Source: Coriobacteriia bacterium
GTDB lineage: Bacteria > Actinomycetota > Coriobacteriia > Anaerosomatales > JAUVQN01
Assembly: GCA_030598125.1 (NCBI GenBank)
Contig: JAUVQN010000021.1
Coordinates: 1 to 11,889, forward strand
Direction: 5' to 3'
DNA length: 11,889 nucleotides
Under the pieces are notes generated by a model that worked only from the letters and a program-made list of their open reading frames with translations, searched no databases and was not told the origin of the DNA. The translations under genes and the position numbers were made by a program. This document shows positions 1 to 7,062 of this stretch, one piece after another (positions within the stretch are counted from its first letter, which is position 1; each line of letters starts with the position of its first letter).

Positions 1-198
1 AGCGCCAATGCACAGCCCGCTGATGGAGCCGCCGCCGCGGCGGACTGCTCGGGCGGGGAGTGCGCGGTCCCGGCAGGCACGCCGGCCGTGACCGGTGGCG
101 AGTGCGCTCCGGAGGGCGGCGGCGAGTGTGCGGTAGGTGCGCCGAAAGCGGCCGATCCGGCGGCTGGCGGGTCCTCGGGCTGCGCGGACTGCGAGTAG
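1..198 (+). CDS. C-terminal tail of an unidentified cysteine-rich protein (5' truncated by window)
   Basis: An open frame runs from base 1 to a TAG at 196-198 and gives 65 residues. The upstream part lies outside the window, so the family is not recognisable. The visible tail is low-complexity (Ala, Gly, Pro, Glu) and holds six cysteines, at visible residues 16, 21, 35, 43, 61 and 64. It contains a repeated GGECA-type unit (SGGECAVP, TGGECAPE, GGGECAVG) and ends in CADCE. The composition suggests a flexible soft-metal or thiol-binding tail. The gene ends 18 nt before copA, whose ribosome binding site lies in the gap, so the two are probably one operon, and copper binding, delivery or sensing is the natural guess. 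That guess rests on context and cysteine content only. No start codon is assigned because the tail appears to continue an upstream protein. Confidence 0.6.
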   Translation, partial: SANAQPADGAAAAADCSGGECAVPAGTPAVTGGECAPEGGGECAVGAPKAADPAAGGSSGCADCE

Positions 199-201
199 CG
201 C

Positions 202-208
202 GAGGAGG
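202..208 (+). promoter_or_regulatory. Ribosome binding site of copA
   Basis: GAGGAGG lies 8 nt before GTG 217, in the short gap after the TAG of the Cys-rich gene. It supports the GTG start, and it indicates that copA is translated from its own site on a shared transcript. Confidence 0.8.
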
Positions 209-216
209 CGATAGAC

Positions 217-2721
217 GTGCCCGAGGAGGGTGAAGAGCTCTCCAAGGCCACTCTGGGCGTCACGGGGATGACGTGCGCGTCGTGTGCGGCCGTCATCGAG
301 AAGACGCTCGATCGGACTGAGGGCGTCGACGGCGCCGCGGTCAACCTCGCGTCGGAACGGCTCACGGTCACCTTCGACTCGCGTGAGATCGACGTCGACT
401 CGATCGTCCGCGCGGTCGAGGACGTCGGCTACGGCGCGACCGAGCTCGACGGCACGGGCGCACGGCCGGACGAGCAGGAGTCGCCGCACGGGCGCGTGAC
501 GCTCGCGATCATGGGCATGACGTGCGCGGCGTGCGCGCAGGTCGTCGAGCGTTCGCTGGACAAGCTGGACGGCGTCGATTCGACAGCGGTCAACCTCGGC
601 AACGAGACGGCCACGGTGGAATTCGACCCCACCGAAGTCGGCATCGACGACCTCATCGGCGCCGTCCGCTCCGCCGGCTACGATGCGGCGGTACGTCCCG
701 AGCGCGTCCCGGGGATGGATCTCGCCCACGACGAGCAAGCCGTCGCACAGGAGGCCTACCTCAAGCAGCAGCGGCATCTACTGATCTTCTCCGCGGTGCT
801 CTCGCTCCCGATCCTCTTGCTCGCGATGGTGCCGCCGTTCATGGGGATGTTCCCCGAGCAGCAGACGCAGTACCTCATGTTCGCCCTCGCGACGCCCGTG
901 CAGTTCATCGCAGGACGGCAGTTCTACCGGGGCGCGTGGGCGGCACTCAAGCAGCGCACCGGCAACATGGACACGCTGATCGCGGTCGGCACGTCCGCGG
1001 CGTACTTCTACAGCGTGGCGGCCACGTTCCTCATCGCGGATGCAGGGGGTGTCTACTACGAGACGTCCGTGCTCCTCATCACCTTCGTCCTCTTCGGCAA
1101 GCTGCTCGAAGCGCGCGCGAAGGGTCGCACGTCGGACGCCGTCCGCAGGCTCGTCGGCCTCGCGCCCCAGACCGCGCGTGTCGTGCGCGGGGGCGAGGAG
1201 CTCGACGTGGACGTGGCCGAAGTGGTCGTGGGCGACACGGTGATCGTCCGCCCCGGCGAGAAGGTGCCCGTCGACGGCATCGTGCTGTGGGGCCACTCGT
1301 CGGTAGACGAGTCCATGCTCACGGGCGAGCCGATCCCGGTGGAGAAGACGTCGGGCGACACCGTCGTCGGAGCGACACTCAACAAGACGGGCGCATTCAC
1401 CATGCGGGCGACGGGCGTGGGCGCGGACACCGCGCTCGCACGCATCGTCCGGATGGTCGAGGAGGCACAGGGGACGAAGGCGCCGGTCCAGCGCTTCGCC
1501 GACCGGGTGAGCGCCGTCTTCGTGCCGATCGTGCTCGTGATCGCACTCGTGACGTTCCTCGTGTGGCTGCTGATCGTGCCGCAGTTCGTCTCGGAGAGCT
1601 TCTACGCCGACATCACGCCTTTCGTGAAGGCCCTGCTGACCGCCACGTCCGTGCTTGTCATCGCATGTCCGTGTGCGCTCGGGCTCGCGACGCCCACGGC
1701 CATCATGGTGGGCACCGGCATCGGCGCGGAGCGGGGCGTGCTCATCCGCAGCGGCGAGTCGCTCGAGACGGCGTACCGGCTCGACGCGGTCGTCTTCGAC
1801 AAGACGGGCACGATGACGCACGGGAAGCCCGAGGTCACGGAGATCGAGGGAAGCGTCCCGACCGAGCGACTGCTGCGATTCGCGGCGGCGATCGAGCGCA
1901 CGAGCGAGCATCCGCTGGCGGAGGCCATCGTGGGCCGGGCGCGTTTCGACGGCGTCGAGATCCCGGAGGCGGGGTCGTTCGAGGCGGTACCGGGACGAGG
2001 CGTGCGAGGCCGTGTCGACGGCGCCACGATCCTCCTCGGCAACCGGGCGCTCATGGCCGAGGAAGGCGTGGACGCGGACGCCTTCGAAGAGCGCGTCACG
2101 GCGCTCGAGCACGAGGGGCGGACCGTCATGCTCCTCGCGGTGGACGACGAGGCGGTCGGCCTCGTCGCCGTGGCGGACACCCTGAAGGACGGCTCCAAGG
2201 AAGCGGTGGAAGCGCTCGAGGGTCAGGGCCTGGAGGTCTACCTTCTCACCGGCGACAACCGTCGTACGGCGGCGGCGGTCGCGGAGAAGCTCGGTATCGG
2301 CGACGAGCACGTCATCGCCGAGGTGCTGCCCGAGCACAAGGCCGACACGATCGTCGAGTTGCAGGAGCGAGGTCTCAAGGTCGCCATGGTGGGGGACGGC
2401 ATCAACGACACACCGGCGCTCGCGCAGGCCGACGTCGGTATCGCGATGGGGGCAGGCACCGATGTGGCCGTCGAGACCGGGGACATCGTGCTCATACGTG
2501 ACGATCCTCGCGACGTCGTCGTCGCGATCGAGCTCTCGGCCGCCACCATGCGCAAGATCCACGGCAACTTCGTGTGGGCGCTCGCGTACAATTCCCTCGG
2601 TATCCCGATCGCGGCGCTCGGACTCCTGAGGCCCGAGATCGCGGGTGCGGCGATGGCGCTCTCCTCGGTGAGCGTCGTCACGAACTCGCTCCTTCTGAAA
2701 CGCTTCAAGCCCAGCATCTGA
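217..2721 (+). CDS. copA: Cu+-exporting P1B-type ATPase CopA
   Basis: This 834-residue inner-membrane pump couples ATP hydrolysis to export of Cu+ (or Ag+) from the cytoplasm. Two N-terminal heavy-metal-associated domains carry GMTCASC (Cys20, Cys23) and GMTCAAC (Cys103, Cys106). About eight TM helices follow. The actuator TGE is at 369-371, the metal-site CPC at 484-486, the phosphorylated Asp in DKTGT at 528, the nucleotide-binding HP at 565-566 and the hinge GDGIND at 726-731. TM7 has the YN pair and TM8 the M-x-x-S-S pattern, which with CPC define the Cu+ (P1B-1) subgroup rather than Zn/Cd pumps. All catalytic residues are present and the length is normal for a two-HMA CopA. The GTG start at 217 is favoured by GAGGAGG at 202-208, 8 nt upstream. 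The gene follows the Cys-rich gene closely and is probably co-transcribed with it. Confidence 0.96.
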   Translation: MPEEGEELSKATLGVTGMTCASCAAVIEKTLDRTEGVDGAAVNLASERLTVTFDSREIDVDSIVRAVEDVGYGATELDGTGARPDEQESPHGRVTLAIMGMTCAACAQVVERSLDKLDGVDSTAVNLGNETATVEFDPTEVGIDDLIGAVRSAGYDAAVRPERVPGMDLAHDEQAVAQEAYLKQQRHLLIFSAVLSLPILLLAMVPPFMGMFPEQQTQYLMFALATPVQFIAGRQFYRGAWAALKQRTGNMDTLIAVGTSAAYFYSVAATFLIADAGGVYYETSVLLITFVLFGKLLEARAKGRTSDAVRRLVGLAPQTARVVRGGEELDVDVAEVVVGDTVIVRPGEKVPVDGIVLWGHSSVDESMLTGEPIPVEKTSGDTVVGATLNKTGAFTMRATGVGADTALARIVRMVEEAQGTKAPVQRFADRVSAVFVPIVLVIALVTFLVWLLIVPQFVSESFYADITPFVKALLTATSVLVIACPCALGLATPTAIMVGTGIGAERGVLIRSGESLETAYRLDAVVFDKTGTMTHGKPEVTEIEGSVPTERLLRFAAAIERTSEHPLAEAIVGRARFDGVEIPEAGSFEAVPGRGVRGRVDGATILLGNRALMAEEGVDADAFEERVTALEHEGRTVMLLAVDDEAVGLVAVADTLKDGSKEAVEALEGQGLEVYLLTGDNRRTAAAVAEKLGIGDEHVIAEVLPEHKADTIVELQERGLKVAMVGDGINDTPALAQADVGIAMGAGTDVAVETGDIVLIRDDPRDVVVAIELSAATMRKIHGNFVWALAYNSLGIPIAALGLLRPEIAGAAMALSSVSVVTNSLLLKRFKPSI

Positions 2722-2782
2722 GGGCCGCGACGGGTCGTGCGCCGGGGGACTCGGACGGGAGGTCTTCCAGAGATGGGGAGTA

Positions 2783-2811
2783 TGGACGAGCGATACCCCG
2801 CTGGGTATAAT
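2783..2811 (+). promoter_or_regulatory. Candidate promoter of ccdA
   Basis: The -10 hexamer TATAAT at 2806-2811 is a perfect consensus, striking in such GC-rich DNA. TGGACG at 2783-2788 matches 4 of 6 positions of a sigma-70-type -35 with a 17-base spacer. Transcription would start near 2818, giving a leader of about 30 nt before the GTG of ccdA. The promoter implies that ccdA is expressed separately from copA. It overlaps the inverted repeat described next. Confidence 0.65.
2793..2808 (+). promoter_or_regulatory. Candidate CsoR/CstR-family operator over the ccdA -10
   Basis: ATACCC-CGCT-GGGTAT is a perfect inverted repeat with 6-base arms and a 4-base centre. The TACCC...GGGTA layout is the hallmark of operators of the CsoR/RcnR/CstR repressors, which sense Cu+, Ni/Co or persulfides. 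The repeat covers the end of the promoter spacer and the first three bases of the -10, an ideal position for repression by blocking RNA polymerase. No such repressor gene is in this window. Copper sensing is suggested by the neighbouring copA, but a persulfide sensor would fit a thiol-redox target equally well. Confidence 0.55.
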
Positions 2812-2849
2812 TCCGCCCGGAACAAGACGACCGGCTCGAGGAGGGATGC

Positions 2850-3587
2850 GTGGAGATAGGCGGAGGGATCACCGATTTCGCTATCGCGTTCTTCGCCGGC
2901 GTGGTGTCGTTCCTATCGCCATGCGTGCTCCCGTTGCTGCCCGGCTACCTGTCCTTCATCACGGGCATCGCCCCTAAGGAGCTGAAGGAGGGCGAGCGCA
3001 AGACGAGTCAGGTGCTCGTGCCGAGCCTTCTGTTCGTGGCGGGCTTCACCGTCGTCTTCGTCGCGCTCGGCGCGGCCGTCTCGGCGCTCGGTGGCGTGCT
3101 GATGCCCGTGTTCGACGTCGTCCAGCGCGTACTCGGCATCTTCGTGTTCGCGATGGGCTTCCTGATGCTCGGCATCATCAAGGTGCCGTGGCTCTACGGC
3201 GAGGCACGCTTCGAGATGGGGAAGGCTCGGACCTTCGGCAGCGTGGCGGCGTTCGTGATGGGCATGGCGTTCGCGTTCGGGTGGACTCCGTGCGTCGGAC
3301 CCATCCTCGCATCGATCCTCGCGCTCGGCATGCAGTCCGGCGAGGTCGGACGGGGAGCTCTGCTCCTCGCGTTCTACTCACTCGGCCTCGGGTTGCCTTT
3401 CGTGCTCTTCGCCCTGCTGCTGGGCAGGCTCGGTGGTGTCCTCGACTGGCTGAACCGCCATGCGTTGGTGGTCAACCGTATCGCCGGCGTGTTCCTCATG
3501 ATTGTCGGCGCCCTCATCTTCTTCGACCAGCTCGGCACGGTGTCGAGCTGGTTCCTCCGCTACCTCCCCTCGATCGAGTTGCTGTAG
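2850..3587 (+). CDS. ccdA: CcdA-type thiol-disulfide electron transporter
   Basis: This 245-residue polytopic membrane protein belongs to the CcdA/DsbD-beta family. Members take electrons from cytoplasmic thioredoxin and pass them through two membrane cysteines to extracytoplasmic thioredoxin-like proteins, for cytochrome c assembly or for repair and metal resistance. The two family motifs are intact: SPCVLPLLPGYL with Cys25 in TM1 and TPCVGPILASI with Cys148 in TM4. About six hydrophobic segments and the length match stand-alone CcdA, with no periplasmic domains as in full DsbD. GTG 2850 is chosen because GAGGAGGG at 2838-2845 precedes it and the start lies just before TM1. The 4-nt spacing is short, so a slightly later start is possible. 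No thioredoxin-like partner or cytochrome assembly gene is adjacent. The nearby copA and the putative operator suggest a copper- or sulfur-stress role, as for ScsB-like proteins. That is inference. Confidence 0.88.
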   Translation: MEIGGGITDFAIAFFAGVVSFLSPCVLPLLPGYLSFITGIAPKELKEGERKTSQVLVPSLLFVAGFTVVFVALGAAVSALGGVLMPVFDVVQRVLGIFVFAMGFLMLGIIKVPWLYGEARFEMGKARTFGSVAAFVMGMAFAFGWTPCVGPILASILALGMQSGEVGRGALLLAFYSLGLGLPFVLFALLLGRLGGVLDWLNRHALVVNRIAGVFLMIVGALIFFDQLGTVSSWFLRYLPSIELL

Positions 3588-3666
3588 CGGCGACGGCGCC
3601 GTCAGCGTGCTCGTCGCTCGTGGCTCGAGCTCACTCTCGCTCCTGGCGTCGCTACGTCGCGTGACC

Positions 3667-3672
3667 TAGGAT
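3667..3672 (+). promoter_or_regulatory. Possible -10 element for the phosphatase operon
   Basis: TAGGAT lies in the 126-base gap between ccdA and the phosphatase gene. It would start transcription near 3679, about 35 nt before GTG 3714. The best -35 candidate, CTGGCG at 3643-3648 with an 18-base spacer, matches only 3 of 6 positions. The rest of the gap holds a 12-base GC palindrome at 3592-3603 and several CGTCGC repeats, with no clear terminator. Confidence 0.3.
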
Positions 3673-3713
3673 GGAGGCGCCGCCCTGTCCTCGAGCCTCC
3701 TACCGGGAATGTC

Positions 3714-6700
3714 GTGTCGAACCGACGCCGAACGTCGAAGAGCCTTGCTGCCCGTATGAGCCTCGTGACCTTCCTCCTCGTCCTCGTGGCGGGGCTCATG
3801 GGGGCCACGCTCGCGCTCGTCGGCGTATACGGGCTCGCCCGCCAGGCGACGCTCGCCCGCATCGAAGGCTTCCGCGACATCCTCGCGGAGGACATCGCCA
3901 CCCGGTTCCTCATCGCCGATCAGGTCGTGGATACCATCGTCTCGGCCGAAGTGGTCCTCTCCGGCGATCTGGACGCCACACGGCAGACGATCTACCGCTT
4001 CGCGAGCAGCAACGCCGAGTACTTCGACGTCATCGTGCTCGCGGACGGGTCGGGCGAAGTGATCTCCGCCGCGCCCGCGGTGCAGTCGCCAGCCGACGTC
4101 TCGGGTGAGGTCTACTTCCGGCCGGACCTGGCCGGCGAAGAGGCCACGTTCGTGTGGGATCACGACGAGGACGCCGGCGGCGTGGGGCGCGTATGGATCC
4201 TGCACGAGGTCTTCCAGGACGAGGGCGAACCGCTCGTGCTCATGGCCCGGCTGCGGACCGGCTTCTTGGAGCTGCTCCTCAACGATGTGGCCGCCGCCGA
4301 GGACCAGCGCGCCACCCTGGTGCTCGATTCGGAGGGCGAGCCGCTCGTCACCGGCATCGGCAGTCCGGAACTCGACCCGGACAGCTTCGAGCTCGAGGCG
4401 GACGAGAACGAGCCGAGCGAGGGAGCTGTAACCGCCGCAGGACCCGTCGTGGGCGGGATGTTCGGCCACTACGAGACCGTCGACGCGGGCGATCTCGGGT
4501 GGACCGTCGCGGTCCTCGAGCCCGAGTCGGTCGCGTTCGCCGAAACCCGGGCCGCGCTCCTGCCGGCCGCCGTCGCCGCGCTCGTCGCCGTCCTCGTCGC
4601 TACCTTGCTGGCGAGGCTCTTCGGCCGAAGGCTCGTGGCGCCCTTGCGGGTGGTGGAGTCCCGGGCCCAGGAGGTCGCGTCGGGCGCCTACATCCAGCCT
4701 ATCGAGATGGACCGGGACGATGAGGTGGGGCGCCTCGCGGACGCCTTCAACCTCATGGCGCTCCGCCTGAACTCGCTGCAGGACCTCTCCCAGCTGCTGG
4801 CGAGCGCGTCCGAACTCGATCAGGTACTCGACGGCATCCTCTCCGCGATGGAGCACATCCTCAAGACAGGTCGGACGGCCGTCTTCCTCCTGGACCAAGA
4901 GGGTGGCACGTTGACGCTCGCGAGAGCGAGCGGCGCGCGCGAGCCGCATCCTCGCCTGAGTATCCCGGTAGACGGCACGTCCTGGGTGAGCCAGTCGTTC
5001 CGGTCGGGCAAGCCCATGTCGTTCATCGCGCAGAGCGACTCGGGAGCAGTGGATCCAGCGCTGGAGCTCTTCGGCGATGAAGAGGTCAGTTCCGGGCTCG
5101 TGGTGCCACTCACCATCGGGAGGCTGCCCGTGGGGGTCGCGCTCGCGCTCTCCGGCGAGCGGCGCATGTTCACGGAAGCCGAGATGGAGATGGCGCGGAC
5201 GTTCTCTGCCCAGGCGGCGGTCGCGGTGCAGAACTCGCGACTCTTCGAGGAGGAACACGACTCGAGGACAGAGGCGGAGGCGTTGCGCGAGATGGCGGAG
5301 CTCTTGGCGCTGCCGCTCGGGCTCGAGGAGACGCTCATGCGTGTGGGGCGCATCGCCGCGGAGATCCTGGAGACGTCCGACAGCTACGTGGCGATGAGCG
5401 ACCGCGAGCGAGAGGACCTGCTGATGCCGCTCTCCGCGGATGCGTCGGTCGACGACGCGTACCTGCAGACTCGTGAGAAGGCGGCGAAGCTGGCGGGTGC
5501 GAGCCTCGGCGAGCCGGTCGTGATCGGCGATATCGAGTCGTTCAACGCCCTCGCCAGGATCGCGCGGGACCGCGGCTTCGTCTCGCTCATCATGATCCCG
5601 ATGCTCGAGGGTGAGCGGCTGCGGGGCGTGCTCGTGCTCGAGTGCACGGACCCGCGCAGAGCGTATCCTCCCCGACAGCTCGAGCTCGCGAAGGCCACCG
5701 GGAGGACGGTCTCTGTCGCTCTCGAGAGCGCGAGCCTCTTCCAGCAGGCCAGACGCAGGTCCGAGAATCTCGAGACGGTCTTCCGCATCAGCCAGGCGGT
5801 GAGCTCGTCGCTCCAGTCCACCGTGGTGCTGAACCGCGTGCTCGACGTCGTGCAGAAGCTGCTTCCCGCCGACGCGGTCGAGCTCATGCAGTACGACGGG
5901 CAGCGCAAGCGCATCTCCACCGCGATGGCTCGCGGCATCGGCGACCGACGGCTCCTGCACGTGTCGGTGGAGCCGGGCGAGGACATCCCGGGACGCGTGT
6001 TCGAAGCCAAGGAGCCGGTGCGCCTCGACGAGGTAGCCGCCGTGGACACGCCTATCACGAGACTCGTGTCCGACAACGGATTCCGGTCCTGGCTGTGCGC
6101 GCCGCTCCTGGCGCGCGGCCGCAGCATCGGCGTCCTGAACGCCTTCTCCGAGGAGTCTCACGCTTTCACGGAAGAGGACACGGAGCTAATCGCCACGTTC
6201 GCCTCGCAGAGCGCGCTCGCGCTGGACACCGCGGAGCTCTTCGGGCGAGAGCACGCCATCGCCTCTGTGCTGCAGTCGAGTATCGTGCCGGAATCGCTGC
6301 CGAAGATACACTGGCTCTCCATGAGCAGCCTGTACCAGCCGGCGGGCGCCGATTCGGAGATCGGCGGTGACTACTACGATGTCTTCGAAGCGCCCGACGG
6401 GCGGGTCGTACTCGTCATCGGTGATGTCGCCGGCAAGGGTGTCCTGGCGGCGACGAAGACGTCGATGATCAAGTACACGCTGCGTGGCCTCGTGTCGGCC
6501 GGCCTGCAGCCGGCGACGACACTCGAAGAGCTCAACGCGAGTGTCACCGAGAGCGGGGACGTGGGGGACATCGTCACCGTATGGTGCGGCTACCTCGATC
6601 CCGAGACCGGTCGCCTGTCCTATGCGAGCGGCGGGCACCCGCCGGTCTTCATCCGGCACGCGCCTAGGGGCGATACCGAGGGTCTCGAGCCTACCGGCCC

Positions 6701-7022
6701 GGTGCTCGGCGCGATCGTGGATGCGGAGTATGAGGAGCGCGTCGTGGACCTGGACGACGGCGCCACGGTCCTCCTCTACACCGACGGTGTCACCGAGGCA
6801 CGACGGGAGGGCGCGCTCTTCGGCGAGGAGCGTGTCAAGGAGGCGCTCGCGCCCGGCGGCACGCCCGACGAGATCATACGGCGGCTCGTCGAGGACGTGA
6901 GCAGCTACGCCGGAGGCATCCTCAGGGACGACGTCGCGATCGTCGCGGTCACGTTCAGGCCCCCGGCTGCCGATGGACCTCATGAGGAAGCGGCCGTTTC
7001 GGAAGCGGTGCGCGAGGGGTAG
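3714..7022 (+). CDS. Membrane sensor phosphatase: Cache-like, HAMP, three GAF, SpoIIE/RsbU PP2C
   Basis: This 1102-residue protein is built as a signal-controlled Ser phosphatase of the SpoIIE/RsbU type, which dephosphorylates STAS antagonists in partner switches. A basic N-terminus precedes TM1 (about 15-41). An extracytoplasmic domain of about 240 residues, probably Cache-like, runs to TM2 (282-303), followed by HAMP (304-357). Three GAF-like domains follow at roughly 358-510, 521-677 and 690-843. The PP2C domain covers about 850-1085. It keeps IGGDYYD (Asp886), GDVAGKG (Asp904), YTDG (Asp1024) and RDDVAIV (Asp1072, Asp1073), so the Mn-binding acids appear intact and the enzyme is probably active. 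GTG 3714 is kept because it retains the positive charges before TM1. No strong SD precedes it, and ATG 3756 is an alternative that would remove 14 residues. The next gene encodes the likely substrate. Confidence 0.88.
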   Translation: MSNRRRTSKSLAARMSLVTFLLVLVAGLMGATLALVGVYGLARQATLARIEGFRDILAEDIATRFLIADQVVDTIVSAEVVLSGDLDATRQTIYRFASSNAEYFDVIVLADGSGEVISAAPAVQSPADVSGEVYFRPDLAGEEATFVWDHDEDAGGVGRVWILHEVFQDEGEPLVLMARLRTGFLELLLNDVAAAEDQRATLVLDSEGEPLVTGIGSPELDPDSFELEADENEPSEGAVTAAGPVVGGMFGHYETVDAGDLGWTVAVLEPESVAFAETRAALLPAAVAALVAVLVATLLARLFGRRLVAPLRVVESRAQEVASGAYIQPIEMDRDDEVGRLADAFNLMALRLNSLQDLSQLLASASELDQVLDGILSAMEHILKTGRTAVFLLDQEGGTLTLARASGAREPHPRLSIPVDGTSWVSQSFRSGKPMSFIAQSDSGAVDPALELFGDEEVSSGLVVPLTIGRLPVGVALALSGERRMFTEAEMEMARTFSAQAAVAVQNSRLFEEEHDSRTEAEALREMAELLALPLGLEETLMRVGRIAAEILETSDSYVAMSDREREDLLMPLSADASVDDAYLQTREKAAKLAGASLGEPVVIGDIESFNALARIARDRGFVSLIMIPMLEGERLRGVLVLECTDPRRAYPPRQLELAKATGRTVSVALESASLFQQARRRSENLETVFRISQAVSSSLQSTVVLNRVLDVVQKLLPADAVELMQYDGQRKRISTAMARGIGDRRLLHVSVEPGEDIPGRVFEAKEPVRLDEVAAVDTPITRLVSDNGFRSWLCAPLLARGRSIGVLNAFSEESHAFTEEDTELIATFASQSALALDTAELFGREHAIASVLQSSIVPESLPKIHWLSMSSLYQPAGADSEIGGDYYDVFEAPDGRVVLVIGDVAGKGVLAATKTSMIKYTLRGLVSAGLQPATTLEELNASVTESGDVGDIVTVWCGYLDPETGRLSYASGGHPPVFIRHAPRGDTEGLEPTGPVLGAIVDAEYEERVVDLDDGATVLLYTDGVTEARREGALFGEERVKEALAPGGTPDEIIRRLVEDVSSYAGGILRDDVAIVAVTFRPPAADGPHEEAAVSEAVREG

Positions 7023-7031
7023 TAACCCCTC
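7014..7031 (+). repeat. Inverted repeat straddling the phosphatase stop codon
   Basis: GAGGGGT at 7014-7020 and ACCCCTC at 7025-7031 are perfect complements around the loop AGTA. The stop codon TAG (7020-7022) starts at the last base of the left arm. The RNA hairpin would sit about 22 nt before the ribosome binding site of the next gene. It has no U-tract, so it is a weak terminator candidate. It could stabilise RNA ends or set the ratio of the two gene products. Confidence 0.5.
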
Positions 7032-7052
7032 TGATGCCCTGCCGCTACCGTT

Positions 7053-7059
7053 GGGGAAG
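7053..7059 (+). promoter_or_regulatory. Ribosome binding site deciding the STAS-HATPase start
   Basis: GGGGAAG lies just before the tandem ATGs at 7063 and 7066. It favours either of these over the in-frame ATG at 6973, which lies inside the phosphatase gene and has no SD-like sequence before it. Confidence 0.55.
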
Positions 7060-7062
7060 ACG

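Noticed and set aside
522..2501. Long alternative + strand frame inside copA
   Set aside because: It is Arg/Gly/His-rich frame-shifted reading of the ATPase with no motif. The true frame holds all P-type ATPase signatures.
778..2562. Long open frame on the minus strand across copA
   Set aside because: It is antisense to a fully supported CopA and its Arg/His/Asp-rich translation matches no family I recognise. GC-rich DNA with few stops produces such frames.
3592..3603. GACGGCGCCGTC palindrome as terminator of ccdA
   Set aside because: A 12-base palindrome leaves only a 4-bp stem once a loop forms, and no T-run follows. It is expected often in such GC-rich sequence.
3666..6161. Very long open frame on the minus strand (about 830 codons) across the phosphatase gene
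   Set aside because: The translation is compositionally skewed (Arg, Glu, His) with no domain motif, whereas the + strand shows clear Cache/HAMP/GAF domains. It is a GC-driven shadow.
7014..7031. Second CsoR-type operator
   Set aside because: The polarity is reversed (GGGGT...ACCCC, not TACCC...GGGTA), it lies inside an operon and it overlaps no promoter.
6973..7062. Upstream ATG for the STAS-HATPase gene
   Set aside because: It would overlap the phosphatase gene by 50 bases, has no SD-like sequence and adds only a basic low-information extension before the STAS domain.
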